A stretch of DNA of 64,000 bases from an uncultured Clostridia bacterium (GTDB taxonomy: Bacteria > Bacillota > Clostridia > TANB77 > CAG-508): NCBI GenBank assembly GCA_944391955.1, contig CALXVG010000002.1, positions 1 to 64,000 of the forward strand, in the 5' to 3' direction. Shown here piece after piece: positions 7,554 through 16,387 of the stretch. Below the pieces are notes generated by a model that made no database searches, was not told where the DNA came from, and worked only from the letters and a program-made list of their open reading frames with translations. The translations under genes and the position numbers were made by a program. Each line of letters opens with the position of its first letter. Within the stretch, counting starts at the first letter, position 1.

Positions 7554-9554
7554 ATGAATTTAGTAGGAAAATTACTTGGAAATAGATATGAAATTGTAGA
7601 AAAAGTTGGAAACGGTGGGATGGCAACAGTATATCAAGCCAAGGATTTAGTATTAAAAAGATACGTAGCAGTAAAAGTATTAAGAGAAGAATATACAACA
7701 GATAATGAATTTATAAAAAGATTTAATATAGAAGCAGAATCAGCAGCAAGTTTAACACATCCAAATATAGTATCTGTTTATGATGTTGGTCAAGAAGGAA
7801 ATTTATACTATATAGTAATGGAGTTAATAAAAGGCAAGACACTAAAAGAAATTATAATAGAACAAGGAAAATTAGGTTGGAAATGGTCTATTAAAGTTGC
7901 AATGCAAATAGCTTCCGCACTAGAAACAGCACACAGAAATCATATTGTTCATAGAGATATAAAACCACATAATATTATTATAACAGAAGATGGAACTGCA
8001 AAAGTAACAGACTTTGGAATAGCAAAAGCAGTATCAAATTCGACAATAACTGCATTCGGAACAACTTTAGGTTCAGTACATTATTTCTCACCAGAACATG
8101 CAAGAGGTGGATACACAGATGCAAAATCAGATTTATACTCATTAGGTGTTGTATTATATGAGATGGTAACAGGAAGAGTTCCATTTGATGCAGATACTCC
8201 AGTATCAGTTGCATTAAAACACATGCAAGAAACACCGGTAGAGCCAATAACATTAAATCCTAGTTTACCACAGAGTGTGAATGACATAATAATGAAAGCA
8301 ATGCAAAAAGATCCAAATATGAGATATTCAACAGCAACACAAATGATTAGTGATTTGGAATTTGCGTTAAGAAATCCAACTAAAGACATTGATACAGAAG
8401 AAAGTCGAGATTTTGCAACACAGAGAATAAATGTAATAAATAATAATGCAACAGAAAAAAATAAAAAAGAAGAAACTAAAAACAAAAAAGGAAAACTTGC
8501 AAAGTTTAAAAAATATTTAAAAGAACATCCTGTAGTAAAATGGATACTAATTATTGTAATATTATTAACAGTATTTATAGGTTCAATTGGTATAACAATA
8601 TTAGGATTAAATGCTTCAGCACCAAAACAAATAGATTTACCAAACTTAGTAGGACTAACACTTGATGAAGCCAAAGCTCAACACTCTAATGTAAATATAG
8701 AAGTAACAGAAGAAGCTTTTGACCCAGAAATAGAAGAAGGTAAAATAATATCACAAAAACCAGGATATCAAGCAAATTACTCAATTGCAGAAGGAGCAAC
8801 AATTGAAGTAGTAATAAGTAAAGGGCAAGAAATAATAAAAATGACTAAATTAGTCGGAAAAACGAAAGATGAAGTTTTAAAAGAAGCAAAAGAAATAGGA
8901 TTTGTATTAAAGATAGAAGAAGAATATAGTGATGAAGTTGAAGAAGGAATAGTAATAGAACAAAGTGTTCCAGAAGAAGAGGAAATACTTGCAGGAAGCG
9001 AAGTAACAGTAAAAATAAGTATAGGAATAGAGCAAGTTGAAGTGCCAGACTTAACAGGAATGACAGAAGAAGAAGCAAGAACAGCTCTAACAAATGCAAA
9101 ATTGAAACTTAAAGCAGCATATACAAAAACAGATTCAAGTAAAGGTAGTGGAGTAATTGAGCAAAGTATATCTCCAAAGAGTATAGTAAATAAAAATGAA
9201 GAAATAACAATATATATTAATGACTATCAAGCAATAAAACAAGGAACAGCAATAATAAATATTGCAAAACTTACAAACTATGAAGAGCAATATACCAAGG
9301 TCGATACAGGAGAAGTAGATGAAGATGGTAATAAAATATATAAAGAAGAATTAGTACCAGCTAAAGATGTACATTTAATAGTAAGAGTAGATGGTACACA
9401 AGTAGAATCTACAACTGTAAAACAAAATGAAGATGCTTTCTCAGTACGTGTTGAGGGAACAGGAACAGTAACAATAGAAGTAGTAATAGATGGTAGTAGA
9501 AAAGCAACAAGAGACTTAAATTTAAATGCATCAACATCAATTACAATTGATTAA
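7554..9554 (+). CDS. prkC: PASTA-domain Ser/Thr protein kinase
   Basis: A 666-aa membrane kinase. The cytosolic N-terminal kinase domain (about 10-275) has the Gly loop VGNGGMATVY, Lys in VAVKVLR, HRDIKPHN and DFGIAK. A charged juxtamembrane segment precedes one membrane helix (about 325-347, WILIIVILLTVFIG). Three PASTA repeats follow outside the cell (DLPNLVGLTLDEAKAQ, MTKLVGKTKDEVLKEA, VPDLTGMTEEEARTAL), then a roughly 100-residue C-terminal domain without a family I recognise. PrkC senses muropeptides and controls growth, wall metabolism and germination. The rsgA gene that often follows is absent. Confidence 0.95.
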   Translation: MNLVGKLLGNRYEIVEKVGNGGMATVYQAKDLVLKRYVAVKVLREEYTTDNEFIKRFNIEAESAASLTHPNIVSVYDVGQEGNLYYIVMELIKGKTLKEIIIEQGKLGWKWSIKVAMQIASALETAHRNHIVHRDIKPHNIIITEDGTAKVTDFGIAKAVSNSTITAFGTTLGSVHYFSPEHARGGYTDAKSDLYSLGVVLYEMVTGRVPFDADTPVSVALKHMQETPVEPITLNPSLPQSVNDIIMKAMQKDPNMRYSTATQMISDLEFALRNPTKDIDTEESRDFATQRINVINNNATEKNKKEETKNKKGKLAKFKKYLKEHPVVKWILIIVILLTVFIGSIGITILGLNASAPKQIDLPNLVGLTLDEAKAQHSNVNIEVTEEAFDPEIEEGKIISQKPGYQANYSIAEGATIEVVISKGQEIIKMTKLVGKTKDEVLKEAKEIGFVLKIEEEYSDEVEEGIVIEQSVPEEEEILAGSEVTVKISIGIEQVEVPDLTGMTEEEARTALTNAKLKLKAAYTKTDSSKGSGVIEQSISPKSIVNKNEEITIYINDYQAIKQGTAIINIAKLTNYEEQYTKVDTGEVDEDGNKIYKEELVPAKDVHLIVRVDGTQVESTTVKQNEDAFSVRVEGTGTVTIEVVIDGSRKATRDLNLNASTSITID

Positions 9555-9567
9555 ATATAAAAAGTAA

Positions 9568-9593
9568 ATGGGTCGCAGAGCTCGGCGACCCAT
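9568..9593 (+). terminator. Hairpin between prkC and ftsY
   Basis: A perfect 9-bp stem, ATGGGTCGC/GCGACCCAT, with an 8-nt loop, in the gap after prkC. No T run follows, so it may be a weak terminator or an mRNA-processing structure. Its ATG is in frame with ftsY but is not a plausible start. Confidence 0.5.
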
Positions 9594-9621
9594 TAAAAGA
9601 ATATATAGAAAGGATAAGACA

Positions 9622-10527
9622 ATGGGGTTTTTTGACAAATTAAAATCAGGTTTAGGAAAAACGAGAAATTCATTTAATGAAAAAATAAATAGTGTATTTA
9701 GTAATTTCAGAAAAGTAGATGAAGAGTTTTTAGAAGAGCTGGAAGAAATCCTTATAATGTCAGATATAGGAGTAGAAACTTCTAGTGAAATAATTTCAAA
9801 ATTAAGAGAGAAAATAAAACTAGAAAAAATACAAGATGAAGATAAAGTAAAAGAAGCACTAAAACAAGAAATGCAAGAAATATTAGATAAACCACAAAAA
9901 GACCTAAACATAGAAACAAGCCCAACAGTAATTTTAGTAGTGGGAGTAAATGGAGTAGGAAAAACTACTTCAATAGGAAAAATAGCAAATAATTTAAAAA
10001 CAAAAGGAAAAAAAGTAGTAGTTGCAGCAGCAGATACATTTAGAGCAGCTGCAGTAGAACAACTAGAAATATGGGCAAATAGAGCAGGTGTTGACATAGT
10101 AAAAAGAGCAGAAGGAGCAGACCCAGCTTCAGTTGTATATGATGCAATACAAATAACAAAACAAAAAAATGCAGATGTATTAATTTGTGATACAGCAGGA
10201 AGACTTCATAACAAAAAATATTTGATGGACGAGTTATTAAAAATAGGAAAAGTAATTGAAAGAGAATTACCAGAAGCAACAAAAGAAACATTAATGGTAA
10301 TAGATGCAACAACTGGACAAAATGCAATTATGCAGGTAAAAGCATTCAAGGAAGTTGTACCATTAACAGGATTGGTACTAACAAAATTGGATGGAACAGC
10401 AAAAGGTGGAGTAGTAGTAGGAATTGTACACGAAAACAATATACCTGTAAAATTTGTAGGTGTAGGTGAACAAATAGATGACATGGAAACTTTCAACTCC
10501 GAAGAATTTGTAAATGCAATAATATAA
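9622..10527 (+). CDS. ftsY: Signal recognition particle receptor FtsY
   Basis: A 301-aa SRP receptor GTPase. The N domain starts at MGFFDKLKSGLGKTRNSF; the G domain shows GVNGVGKTTSIGKIA (P loop), DTFRAAAVEQL, DTAGR, TKLDGTAKGG and the C-terminal GVGEQIDDMETF. It docks the SRP-ribosome complex at SecYEG. I chose ATG 9622 because AGAAAGGA is correctly spaced there; the upstream in-frame ATG at 9568 lies in a hairpin and would add a non-homologous MGRRARRPIK tail. It has the short acidic-domain-free form common in Gram-positives. Confidence 0.96.
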   Translation: MGFFDKLKSGLGKTRNSFNEKINSVFSNFRKVDEEFLEELEEILIMSDIGVETSSEIISKLREKIKLEKIQDEDKVKEALKQEMQEILDKPQKDLNIETSPTVILVVGVNGVGKTTSIGKIANNLKTKGKKVVVAAADTFRAAAVEQLEIWANRAGVDIVKRAEGADPASVVYDAIQITKQKNADVLICDTAGRLHNKKYLMDELLKIGKVIERELPEATKETLMVIDATTGQNAIMQVKAFKEVVPLTGLVLTKLDGTAKGGVVVGIVHENNIPVKFVGVGEQIDDMETFNSEEFVNAII

Positions 10528-10550
10528 GCATAAAATGAAAGGAAAGGAAA

Positions 10551-13283
10551 ATGAAATTAAAAGTTAAAAAAAGAGTAATATTTGTAACATTATTTCTTAT
10601 AGCTTTTGCAATATATTTATATATTGCTTTAAGAGGCTCATATTTAGAAATGTTAGGAATAGGCGAACAATATGTAGAAATATATAAACAGAATGTTATA
10701 CAAAAAGTAAGAGTATTTATAATATCTTTTATAGTGGTATACATAATGACATATGTAACAACAGCAGTAATAAAAAGAGGGTTGAAACATTTCTTTGTAG
10801 AAGATAAAAAAGAAATGCCAAAGTTACCAAATAAATCAATTTCAATGGCTTTTGCAGCAATAACAGGAGTAATAATGACTTTTACAATTACAGAAAAAGC
10901 AATACTAGCATTTAGCGGAAGACAATTCTGGCAAAATGACCCAATCTTTAATATGGATGTAAGCTATTATATTTTTCAAAGACCTTTTATACAAGCTATA
11001 CTAGCAAGTTTGGGAATAATCATGGCAATACTATCTGTTTATATTATAGTATATTACTTATTAGCATTTAGAAAATTCTTTGAAAAAGGAATTAGTGTAG
11101 AAACACTAAAACAAAATACAGTAATAAAACAATTAACATTTAATTTGTTTTTCATAATTATAATAATATGTGCATTAACAATTTTAAATATACAAAATAT
11201 AGTATCAAGCAAATTTATGACAATAAGTAATGGCACATCATTATATGGAGCAGGAGTATTAGAAGTTACAATAAAAAAATGGGGATATATTATATTTTCA
11301 GTATTTATCTTCATTAGTGCAATACGATTTGTAAGAAAAATAAAACAAGAAAAATATAGAAAAGCAATTGCAACATTAATATCAATACCACTATATTTAG
11401 CAGCAATGTTTGGAGTGGTTTTAGGAGTAGACGTATTTTATTTAAAACATAATGAATTAGACAAACAAAAATATTATATAGAGCAAAATATAGAGTATAC
11501 AAAAGAAGCATATGATATAAATATTGATGAAATTGAATTAACAACTAGTGGAACAATTACAGCAGAAGATATAGAAAACAACAAAGAAGTAATTAATAAT
11601 ATAAACATATTTAATAAACAAAGAGTTCTTACATATCTTCAAGAATATCAAACTAATTTAGGATATTATACATATAGTTCAACACAAGTAGGAGTTTATA
11701 ATGTAAATGGAGAAAAAAGATTAACATATATAACACCTAGAGAAATAATAAGTAATGAAACAAGAACATATAATAATAAAACATATGAATATACACATGG
11801 ATATGGAGTAATAATAACAGATGCATCAAAAACAACAGAAAATGGAGGACTTAGTTATATAAAAAGCGATTTCTCCCAAATGTTAAATGAACCAACAATA
11901 ACACAACCAAGAATTTATTTTGGGTTAGAAACAAATAATATTGCGGTTACGAGTGAAGATGAGAAAAATGAGTATGATTATCCATTAACAAGTACTACAA
12001 ACAGTTATAGTGCATATGATGGAGAAGCAGGAATTCAATTAGGCTTAATAGATAGATTGATTTTAGGTATAAAAACTGGAAACATGAAATTAGTTTTCTC
12101 AAGCAATATGACTAAAGATAGTAATATTTTAATAAAAAGAAATATAATTGAGAGAGCAAAAACTGTAATGCCATATTTGAAATATGATGAAGAACCATAT
12201 ATGGTTATAACAGATGAAGGAAAATTAGTATGGGTTCTAGACGCATATACTGTTTCAGATAGCTATCCATTTTCACAAATTACAGTGATACAAAAAGAAA
12301 ATGGACAAACAGAAAGAATAAATTACATAAGAAATTCTGTTAAAGTTATAATAGATAGCTATGATGGTACAATGAAATTCTATATAACTGACACAACAGA
12401 CCCAATCGTAATGGCATACTGGGCTATGTATCCAAGTTTATTTGAAGATACTGATGCAAAAATACCAGAAGATATAGCCAAACATTTCGTATATCCTAAA
12501 TACTTATTTAATGTTCAAAAAGAGGTTTTAAAACAATATCATAATGTAAAAGCAGAGGTACTATATAGAGCAGATGATATATGGGATATTGCTAAAGAAA
12601 ATACTACAAAAGTATCTTCAATAGTTGGAACAGATATTGAACCATATTATACTATGGTAAAAACAGTGGATTCAGAACAAGCACAATTAGGACTAGTTAT
12701 TCCATATACAATAGTAGACAAACAGAACATTAATGCATATCTAGTTGGAACATGTGATGAGAATGGCGAAAAACACTTAAAATTATATAAATGCAGTACA
12801 GAAGAACCAATATTAGGAACATTACAACTAGACACACTAATTGAACAAGATGAAACAATATCAAAAGAATTAGAATCTATAGAGGTAACAGGAACTAAAA
12901 TAGAGAAAAACATTATAGTTGTGCCAATTAATAATACATTATTATATATAGAGCCAATATATCAAGTTCTACAAAATGAGAACCAAAACGCACCAATTTT
13001 GAAAAAAGTGATAGTGGCATCAGGAAATAAAGTAGCAATAGGAAATAATCTTCAAGAAGCATTAAGAAATTTATTATCACAAGCAGCAGTTAGTATTAAA
13101 ATTGAAACAACTAATGTAGAAGATTTACTACAAGAAATAATAGAAGCAAATGAAAATTTAAAGCAATCAAATCAAAGTAATGATTGGCAACTTATTGGTC
13201 AAGATATAGACAAGCTACAATCACTGATAGACCAATTAGATAAATTATTAAAAGAAGAAAATAGTGAAAATAGAGATACATAA
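10551..13283 (+). CDS. UPF0182 family large membrane protein
   Basis: A 910-aa UPF0182 protein. The first 300 residues carry about seven membrane helices; a large extracellular domain follows, with the family signatures FWQNDPIFNMDVSYYIFQRP, RLTYITPREI, NYIRNSVKVIIDSYDGTM and YWAMYPSLFED. The final 60 residues are acidic and coiled-coil-like (LIGQDIDKLQSLIDQLDKLL), as in other members. Function is unknown for the family; it is widespread in Actinobacteria and Clostridia. A terminator directly follows. Confidence 0.9.
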   Translation: MKLKVKKRVIFVTLFLIAFAIYLYIALRGSYLEMLGIGEQYVEIYKQNVIQKVRVFIISFIVVYIMTYVTTAVIKRGLKHFFVEDKKEMPKLPNKSISMAFAAITGVIMTFTITEKAILAFSGRQFWQNDPIFNMDVSYYIFQRPFIQAILASLGIIMAILSVYIIVYYLLAFRKFFEKGISVETLKQNTVIKQLTFNLFFIIIIICALTILNIQNIVSSKFMTISNGTSLYGAGVLEVTIKKWGYIIFSVFIFISAIRFVRKIKQEKYRKAIATLISIPLYLAAMFGVVLGVDVFYLKHNELDKQKYYIEQNIEYTKEAYDINIDEIELTTSGTITAEDIENNKEVINNINIFNKQRVLTYLQEYQTNLGYYTYSSTQVGVYNVNGEKRLTYITPREIISNETRTYNNKTYEYTHGYGVIITDASKTTENGGLSYIKSDFSQMLNEPTITQPRIYFGLETNNIAVTSEDEKNEYDYPLTSTTNSYSAYDGEAGIQLGLIDRLILGIKTGNMKLVFSSNMTKDSNILIKRNIIERAKTVMPYLKYDEEPYMVITDEGKLVWVLDAYTVSDSYPFSQITVIQKENGQTERINYIRNSVKVIIDSYDGTMKFYITDTTDPIVMAYWAMYPSLFEDTDAKIPEDIAKHFVYPKYLFNVQKEVLKQYHNVKAEVLYRADDIWDIAKENTTKVSSIVGTDIEPYYTMVKTVDSEQAQLGLVIPYTIVDKQNINAYLVGTCDENGEKHLKLYKCSTEEPILGTLQLDTLIEQDETISKELESIEVTGTKIEKNIIVVPINNTLLYIEPIYQVLQNENQNAPILKKVIVASGNKVAIGNNLQEALRNLLSQAAVSIKIETTNVEDLLQEIIEANENLKQSNQSNDWQLIGQDIDKLQSLIDQLDKLLKEENSENRDT

Positions 13284-13290
13284 AATTGCT

Positions 13291-13321
13291 AAAAACACCC
13301 AAACTATAATTGGGTGTTTTT
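13291..13321 (+). terminator. Terminator abutting the DUF5665 start codon
   Basis: AAAAACACCCA (13291-13301) pairs with TGGGTGTTTTT (13311-13321): an 11-bp perfect stem with T tail. The next base starts the ATG of the following gene, whose only SD-like sequence, GGGTG, lies in the stem. Confidence 0.75.
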
Positions 13322-13594
13322 ATGTTTAAGAAGATAAATAAAAAAATTGATGATATAAATGATAAACTAGATAAAGCAAATTTAATAGAATTATCATATA
13401 TATTGGGAAGTAAAAAAGAAATAATAAAAAGAAACTTGTTAGCAGGAATTTTTAGAGGAGTAGGTATTGGAATAGGTATAACAATAATTTCTGCAATGAT
13501 AATATACTTCTTACAAAGGCTAATAAGACTAAACATTCCAATAATAGGAGAATATATAAGTGATATAGTATCAATAGTACAAAAAAACATATAA
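13322..13594 (+). CDS. DUF5665 membrane protein
   Basis: A 90-aa protein. The N-terminal half is a charged amphipathic helix (KINKKIDDINDKLDKANL), then YILGSKKEIIKRNLLAGIFRG and one membrane helix rich in Gly/Ile (about 48-68), then an amphipathic C-terminus. This matches DUF5665, small Firmicute membrane proteins of unknown role. ATG 13322 is chosen over TTG 13310, which lies inside the terminator stem. There is no normal SD. Confidence 0.78.
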   Translation: MFKKINKKIDDINDKLDKANLIELSYILGSKKEIIKRNLLAGIFRGVGIGIGITIISAMIIYFLQRLIRLNIPIIGEYISDIVSIVQKNI

Positions 13595-13682
13595 AATTGA
13601 GATAATATTGACAGAGATTCTTGCCAATACACATGTTGCAAAAATTTCTGTCAATACTAAACGAAAAAATGTAATTTGATAG
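13595..13682. other. Non-coding stretch with a spaced inverted repeat
   Basis: TATTGACAGA (13606-13615) and TCTGTCAATA (13647-13656) form a perfect 10-bp inverted repeat with a 31-nt spacer that itself contains TTGC and GCAA. No gene is seen. It could be a hairpin or a two-half-site protein-binding sequence. Confidence 0.4.
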
Positions 13683-13720
13683 GTCAGTTTGAGGATAATA
13701 AAAATCCTCACTGACTTTTT
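13683..13720 (+). terminator. Strong terminator before the S10 operon
   Basis: GTCAGTTTGAGGAT faces ATCCTCACTGAC (stem with a two-base bulge), followed by TTTTT and a further T run. It insulates the ribosomal operon promoter from upstream transcription. Confidence 0.8.
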
Positions 13721-13740
13721 AATTTTTTTTCATAAAATGC

Positions 13741-13770
13741 TTGACATATATATGTAAAACGTAGTAAAAT
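13741..13770 (+). promoter_or_regulatory. Main promoter of the ribosomal-protein operon
   Basis: TTGACA (13741-13746), 18-nt spacer, TAAAAT (13765-13770). It lies just after a strong terminator and about 230 bp before rpsJ, so it gives a long leader. Confidence 0.8.
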
Positions 13771-13776
13771 ATATGT

Positions 13777-14002
13777 TGCGTTTAGATTTGCGATGAAGCG
13801 AAATGTGGCTACACTATATAGTGGAGGGAACTTTCGTGGAGTATGTCTTGGCATAGACCAGGCGGATAAGTTAGCTATTTAAGTACACTTGTCCTAGCGA
13901 TATACTAGGATTTTAAAATGGACTTAAATGAAACACCAGGGTGTGTTAATAACTTTCCTACCTAAGGTAAAAACAATTATATTTTAAGGAGGGAATTTAA
14001 CA
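13777..14002 (+). ncRNA. Structured 5' leader of the S10 operon
   Basis: About 225 nt of untranslated leader. Visible helices: CACTATATAGTG (13812-13823); CCTAG/CTAGG (13893-13897 with 13905-13909) enclosed by TTTAAGT/ACTTAAA (13878-13884 with 13922-13928); AACAC/GTGTT (13932-13936 with 13943-13947). GTCC (13891-13894) can instead pair with GGAC (13920-13923), so alternative folds exist. It has no T-box motif. Leaders of ribosomal operons are often sites of autoregulation by a ribosomal protein; here that is inference. Confidence 0.5.
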
Positions 14003-14416
14003 ATGGCAAATGTAGCAGAAAGCGAGAAAGCAAAAAAAGTTCAAAAAGGAACAGCCAAAAAAGTAGCACCAAAAATAGAAAAGGCTACAAAAACAACAAA
14101 GGTGGTAACAACTAGTGAAAAAATTAGAATAAGATTAAAAGCTTATGATCACGTTCTTATAGATCAGTCTGCTGAAAAGATAGTAGATACTGCTAAAAGA
14201 ACAGGAGCTAAAGTTTCAGGTCCTATTCCACTACCAACAAAAAAAGAAGTAATCACAGTTATTCGTTCACCACACAAACACAAAGATTCAAGAGAACAAT
14301 TTGAAATGAGAACACATAAGAGAGTAATCGATATATTATATCCAACTCAAACTACAGTTGATAGTCTAATGAAATTAGATTTACCAGCAGGCGTTGAAAT
14401 AGAAATAAAACTTTAA
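14003..14416 (+). CDS. rpsJ: 30S ribosomal protein S10 (NusE) with N-terminal extension
   Basis: A 137-aa S10; the usual length is about 102. The family core begins at [15 protein letters not shown] near residue 40 and ends [11 protein letters not shown]. The first 38 or so residues are a Lys/Ala/Thr-rich extension ([20 protein letters not shown]...). The start is secure: AAGGAGGG lies 8 nt before ATG 14003, and no internal ATG with an SD precedes the core. S10 binds the 30S head and, as NusE, pairs with NusB in antitermination. Confidence 0.95.
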   Translation: MANVAESEKAKKVQKGTAKKVAPKIEKATKTTKVVTTSEKIRIRLKAYDHVLIDQSAEKIVDTAKRTGAKVSGPIPLPTKKEVITVIRSPHKHKDSREQFEMRTHKRVIDILYPTQTTVDSLMKLDLPAGVEIEIKL

Positions 14417-14499
14417 GGTTAAAGGTTAAAAATAGATACCTTCAGCCAAGCTAGTATAAAGATATATTAGCCAATAGTGATAAAGGGAGGAAAATAGAA

Positions 14500-15132
14500 A
14501 TGAAAAAAGCAATTTTAGGAAGAAAACTAGGAATGACACAAGTATTTGATAATACAGGAAAAGCAATTCCAGTTACAGTAATAGAAGCTGGACCATGTAC
14601 AGTTGTTCAAATAAAAACAACAGACTGTGATGGATATGATGCAGTTCAATTAGGTTTTGGAGAAGTTAAAGAAAAGAAATTAATAAAACCTAAAAAAGGA
14701 CACTTCACAAAAGCAAGTGTAACTCCAAAGAAACATTTAAGAGAATTCAGACTAGAAGAACATTCTTATAATGTTGGAGATGAAATAAAAGTTGATATAT
14801 TTAAAGATGGAGAATCAGTTGACGTTACAGGAACAACAAAAGGAAAAGGATTCCAAGGTGTTATAAAACGTCATGGACAATCAAGAGGACCAATGGGACA
14901 TGGTTCAATGTATCATAGAAGACCAGGTTCAATGGGTTCTACATCAACACCAGGTAGAGTTTTCAAAGGAAAGAACTTACCAGGACATATGGGTGTAGAA
15001 ACAGTTACAGTTGAAAACCTAGAAATTATAAAAGTTGATTTAGATAAAAATGTATTATTAGTAAAAGGTAGCGTTCCAGGAAATAAAGGGGCAATCCTAA
15101 AAATAAGAAATACAGTAAAAAGTGCAAAATAG
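14500..15132 (+). CDS. rplC: 50S ribosomal protein L3
   Basis: A 210-aa L3 of normal length. [19 protein letters not shown] at the N-terminus and [20 protein letters not shown] in the loop reaching the peptidyl-transferase centre are clear. SD GGGAGGAAAA. Before it, the rpsJ stop is followed by two GGTTAAA heptads and an unremarkable 80-bp gap. Confidence 0.97.
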   Translation: MKKAILGRKLGMTQVFDNTGKAIPVTVIEAGPCTVVQIKTTDCDGYDAVQLGFGEVKEKKLIKPKKGHFTKASVTPKKHLREFRLEEHSYNVGDEIKVDIFKDGESVDVTGTTKGKGFQGVIKRHGQSRGPMGHGSMYHRRPGSMGSTSTPGRVFKGKNLPGHMGVETVTVENLEIIKVDLDKNVLLVKGSVPGNKGAILKIRNTVKSAK

Positions 15133-15153
15133 TGAGAAGGGAGAGAAAAGAAA

Positions 15154-15777
15154 ATGCCTAAAATAGATGTATACAATATAGAAGGTAAAAAAGTTAAAGA
15201 CATAGAATTAAATGAAAGCATTTTTGGTATTAAACCAAATGAAAAAGTAGTTCATATTGCTTTAGTAAACTATATGGCAAATCAAAGACAAGGTACAGCT
15301 AATACAAAAACAAGAGCAGAAGTATCTGGCGGTGGAAAAAAACCTTGGAGACAAAAAGGTACAGGTAGAGCAAGACAAGGAAGTATAAGAGCACCACAAT
15401 GGATTAAAGGTGGTATTGCATTAGGTCCAAAACCAAGAGATTATAGTTATAGAATTAATAAAAAAGAAAAACAATTAGCTATAAAATCAGTATTAAGCTC
15501 TAAAGTATTAGAAAACAACTTAGTAGTTGTAGATAAATTAGAATTAAAAGAAATTAAAACAAAAAATATGGTAAAAGCATTAGAAAACTTAAAAGTAGAA
15601 GGAAAAACTCTAATATTATTACCAGAAAAAAATGAAAATGTTCAAAAATCAGCAAGAAATATTGAAGGTGTTAAAACAAGTTTAACAAGTACAATAAACA
15701 TTCATGACTTATTAAATTATAACAAACTAATATTAACTGTTGATAGCATTAAAAAACTAGAGGAGGTGTATGCTTAA
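15154..15777 (+). CDS. rplD: 50S ribosomal protein L4
   Basis: A 207-aa L4 with the exit-tunnel loop SGGGKKPWRQKGTGRARQGS. In gammaproteobacteria L4 represses its own S10 operon; whether it acts on the leader here is unknown. Its stop codon overlaps the rplW start (TAATG), so the two are translationally coupled. Confidence 0.97.
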   Translation: MPKIDVYNIEGKKVKDIELNESIFGIKPNEKVVHIALVNYMANQRQGTANTKTRAEVSGGGKKPWRQKGTGRARQGSIRAPQWIKGGIALGPKPRDYSYRINKKEKQLAIKSVLSSKVLENNLVVVDKLELKEIKTKNMVKALENLKVEGKTLILLPEKNENVQKSARNIEGVKTSLTSTINIHDLLNYNKLILTVDSIKKLEEVYA

Positions 15778-16124
15778 TGAGACCAGAAGAAATTATAATA
15801 AAACCAATAATTACAGAAAGAAGTAATAGTGAATTAGAGAAAGGCAAATACACCTTTAAAGTAGCAAAAAATGCTACAAAAGTTCAAGTGGCAAAAGCTG
15901 TTGAAACTTTATTTAATGTAAAAGTATTAAGTGTTAATACAATGAATGTTCAAGGAAAAGTAAAAAGAGTGGGTGCACATGAAGGAAAAAGACCTGATTG
16001 GAAAAAAGCAATTGTAACTATTGATACTAACCCACAAGAAACATCTTACTTAACAAAAGGTGGAAAAGAAGTTAAGGTTAACAAAAAGTATAGTGCTTCA
16101 ATTGATGAGTTCATGGGTGCTTAG
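15777..16124 (+). CDS. rplW: 50S ribosomal protein L23
   Basis: A 115-aa L23, a little longer than the common 95-100 aa because of a C-terminal tail (VNKKYSASIDEFMGA). The core IIKPIITERSNSELEKGKYTF is typical. L23 lies at the tunnel exit and docks SRP and trigger factor. SD AGGAGGTG lies inside the end of rplD. Confidence 0.96.
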   Translation: MRPEEIIIKPIITERSNSELEKGKYTFKVAKNATKVQVAKAVETLFNVKVLSVNTMNVQGKVKRVGAHEGKRPDWKKAIVTIDTNPQETSYLTKGGKEVKVNKKYSASIDEFMGA

Positions 16125-16247
16125 TCAAATGAAATAAAGTATAAATCAAACATTACAATTCAAATATTATAAATATCCAGAAAAAACTGGGAAAATAAAT
16201 AGTTATCTGCGGTGGAGCAGGAAAAAAATCCACAATAATAAGTAGAG
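16125..16247. other. Non-coding part of the rplW-rplB gap
   Basis: About 120 bp with no ORF, promoter or clear hairpin. It precedes the reverse-oriented palindromic repeat copy. Nothing else is recognised. Confidence 0.4.
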
Positions 16248-16366
16248 GACAAATCAAAAACGAGTATTGCAAGGAAAACGAACAAAAAAATTTGAGACTA
16301 TACATGGTATGTCGAAAAATCTTTTTGTGAAGTTTGACACAGCAAGACGAAGTTTTTCATTTGGAC
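16248..16366 (-). repeat. MITE-like palindromic element, copy A (reverse orientation)
   Basis: Read on the minus strand this 119-bp block matches the three plus-strand copies at 19513, 21322 and 22480: it starts GTCCAAATGAAAAAC, holds TCGACATACCATGTATAGTCT in the centre (positions 16295-16315) and ends GTTTTTGATTTGTC. The ends are inverted repeats of each other. It lies between rplW and rplB and stops about 20 bp short of the rplB start. Confidence 0.75.
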
Positions 16367-16387
16367 GATGAGAGAGGAGAAAAGAAA

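Noticed and set aside
8081-8674. Long minus-strand ORF opposite prkC, and many similar Leu/Ser/Phe-rich ORFs across the window
   Set aside because: They are antisense shadows of A+T-rich coding genes, with no SD and low-complexity composition.
9568-9621. Upstream ATG extending FtsY by 18 residues
   Set aside because: It lies in a hairpin stem with no SD, and the added residues do not match the family; ATG 9622 has a proper SD.
13777-14002. T-box or known riboswitch in the S10 leader
   Set aside because: No T-box consensus word or other riboswitch core was visible.
16334-16387. Upstream start for L2
   Set aside because: It would translate the end of a palindromic repeat; ATG 16388 gives the conserved L2 N-terminus and has an SD.
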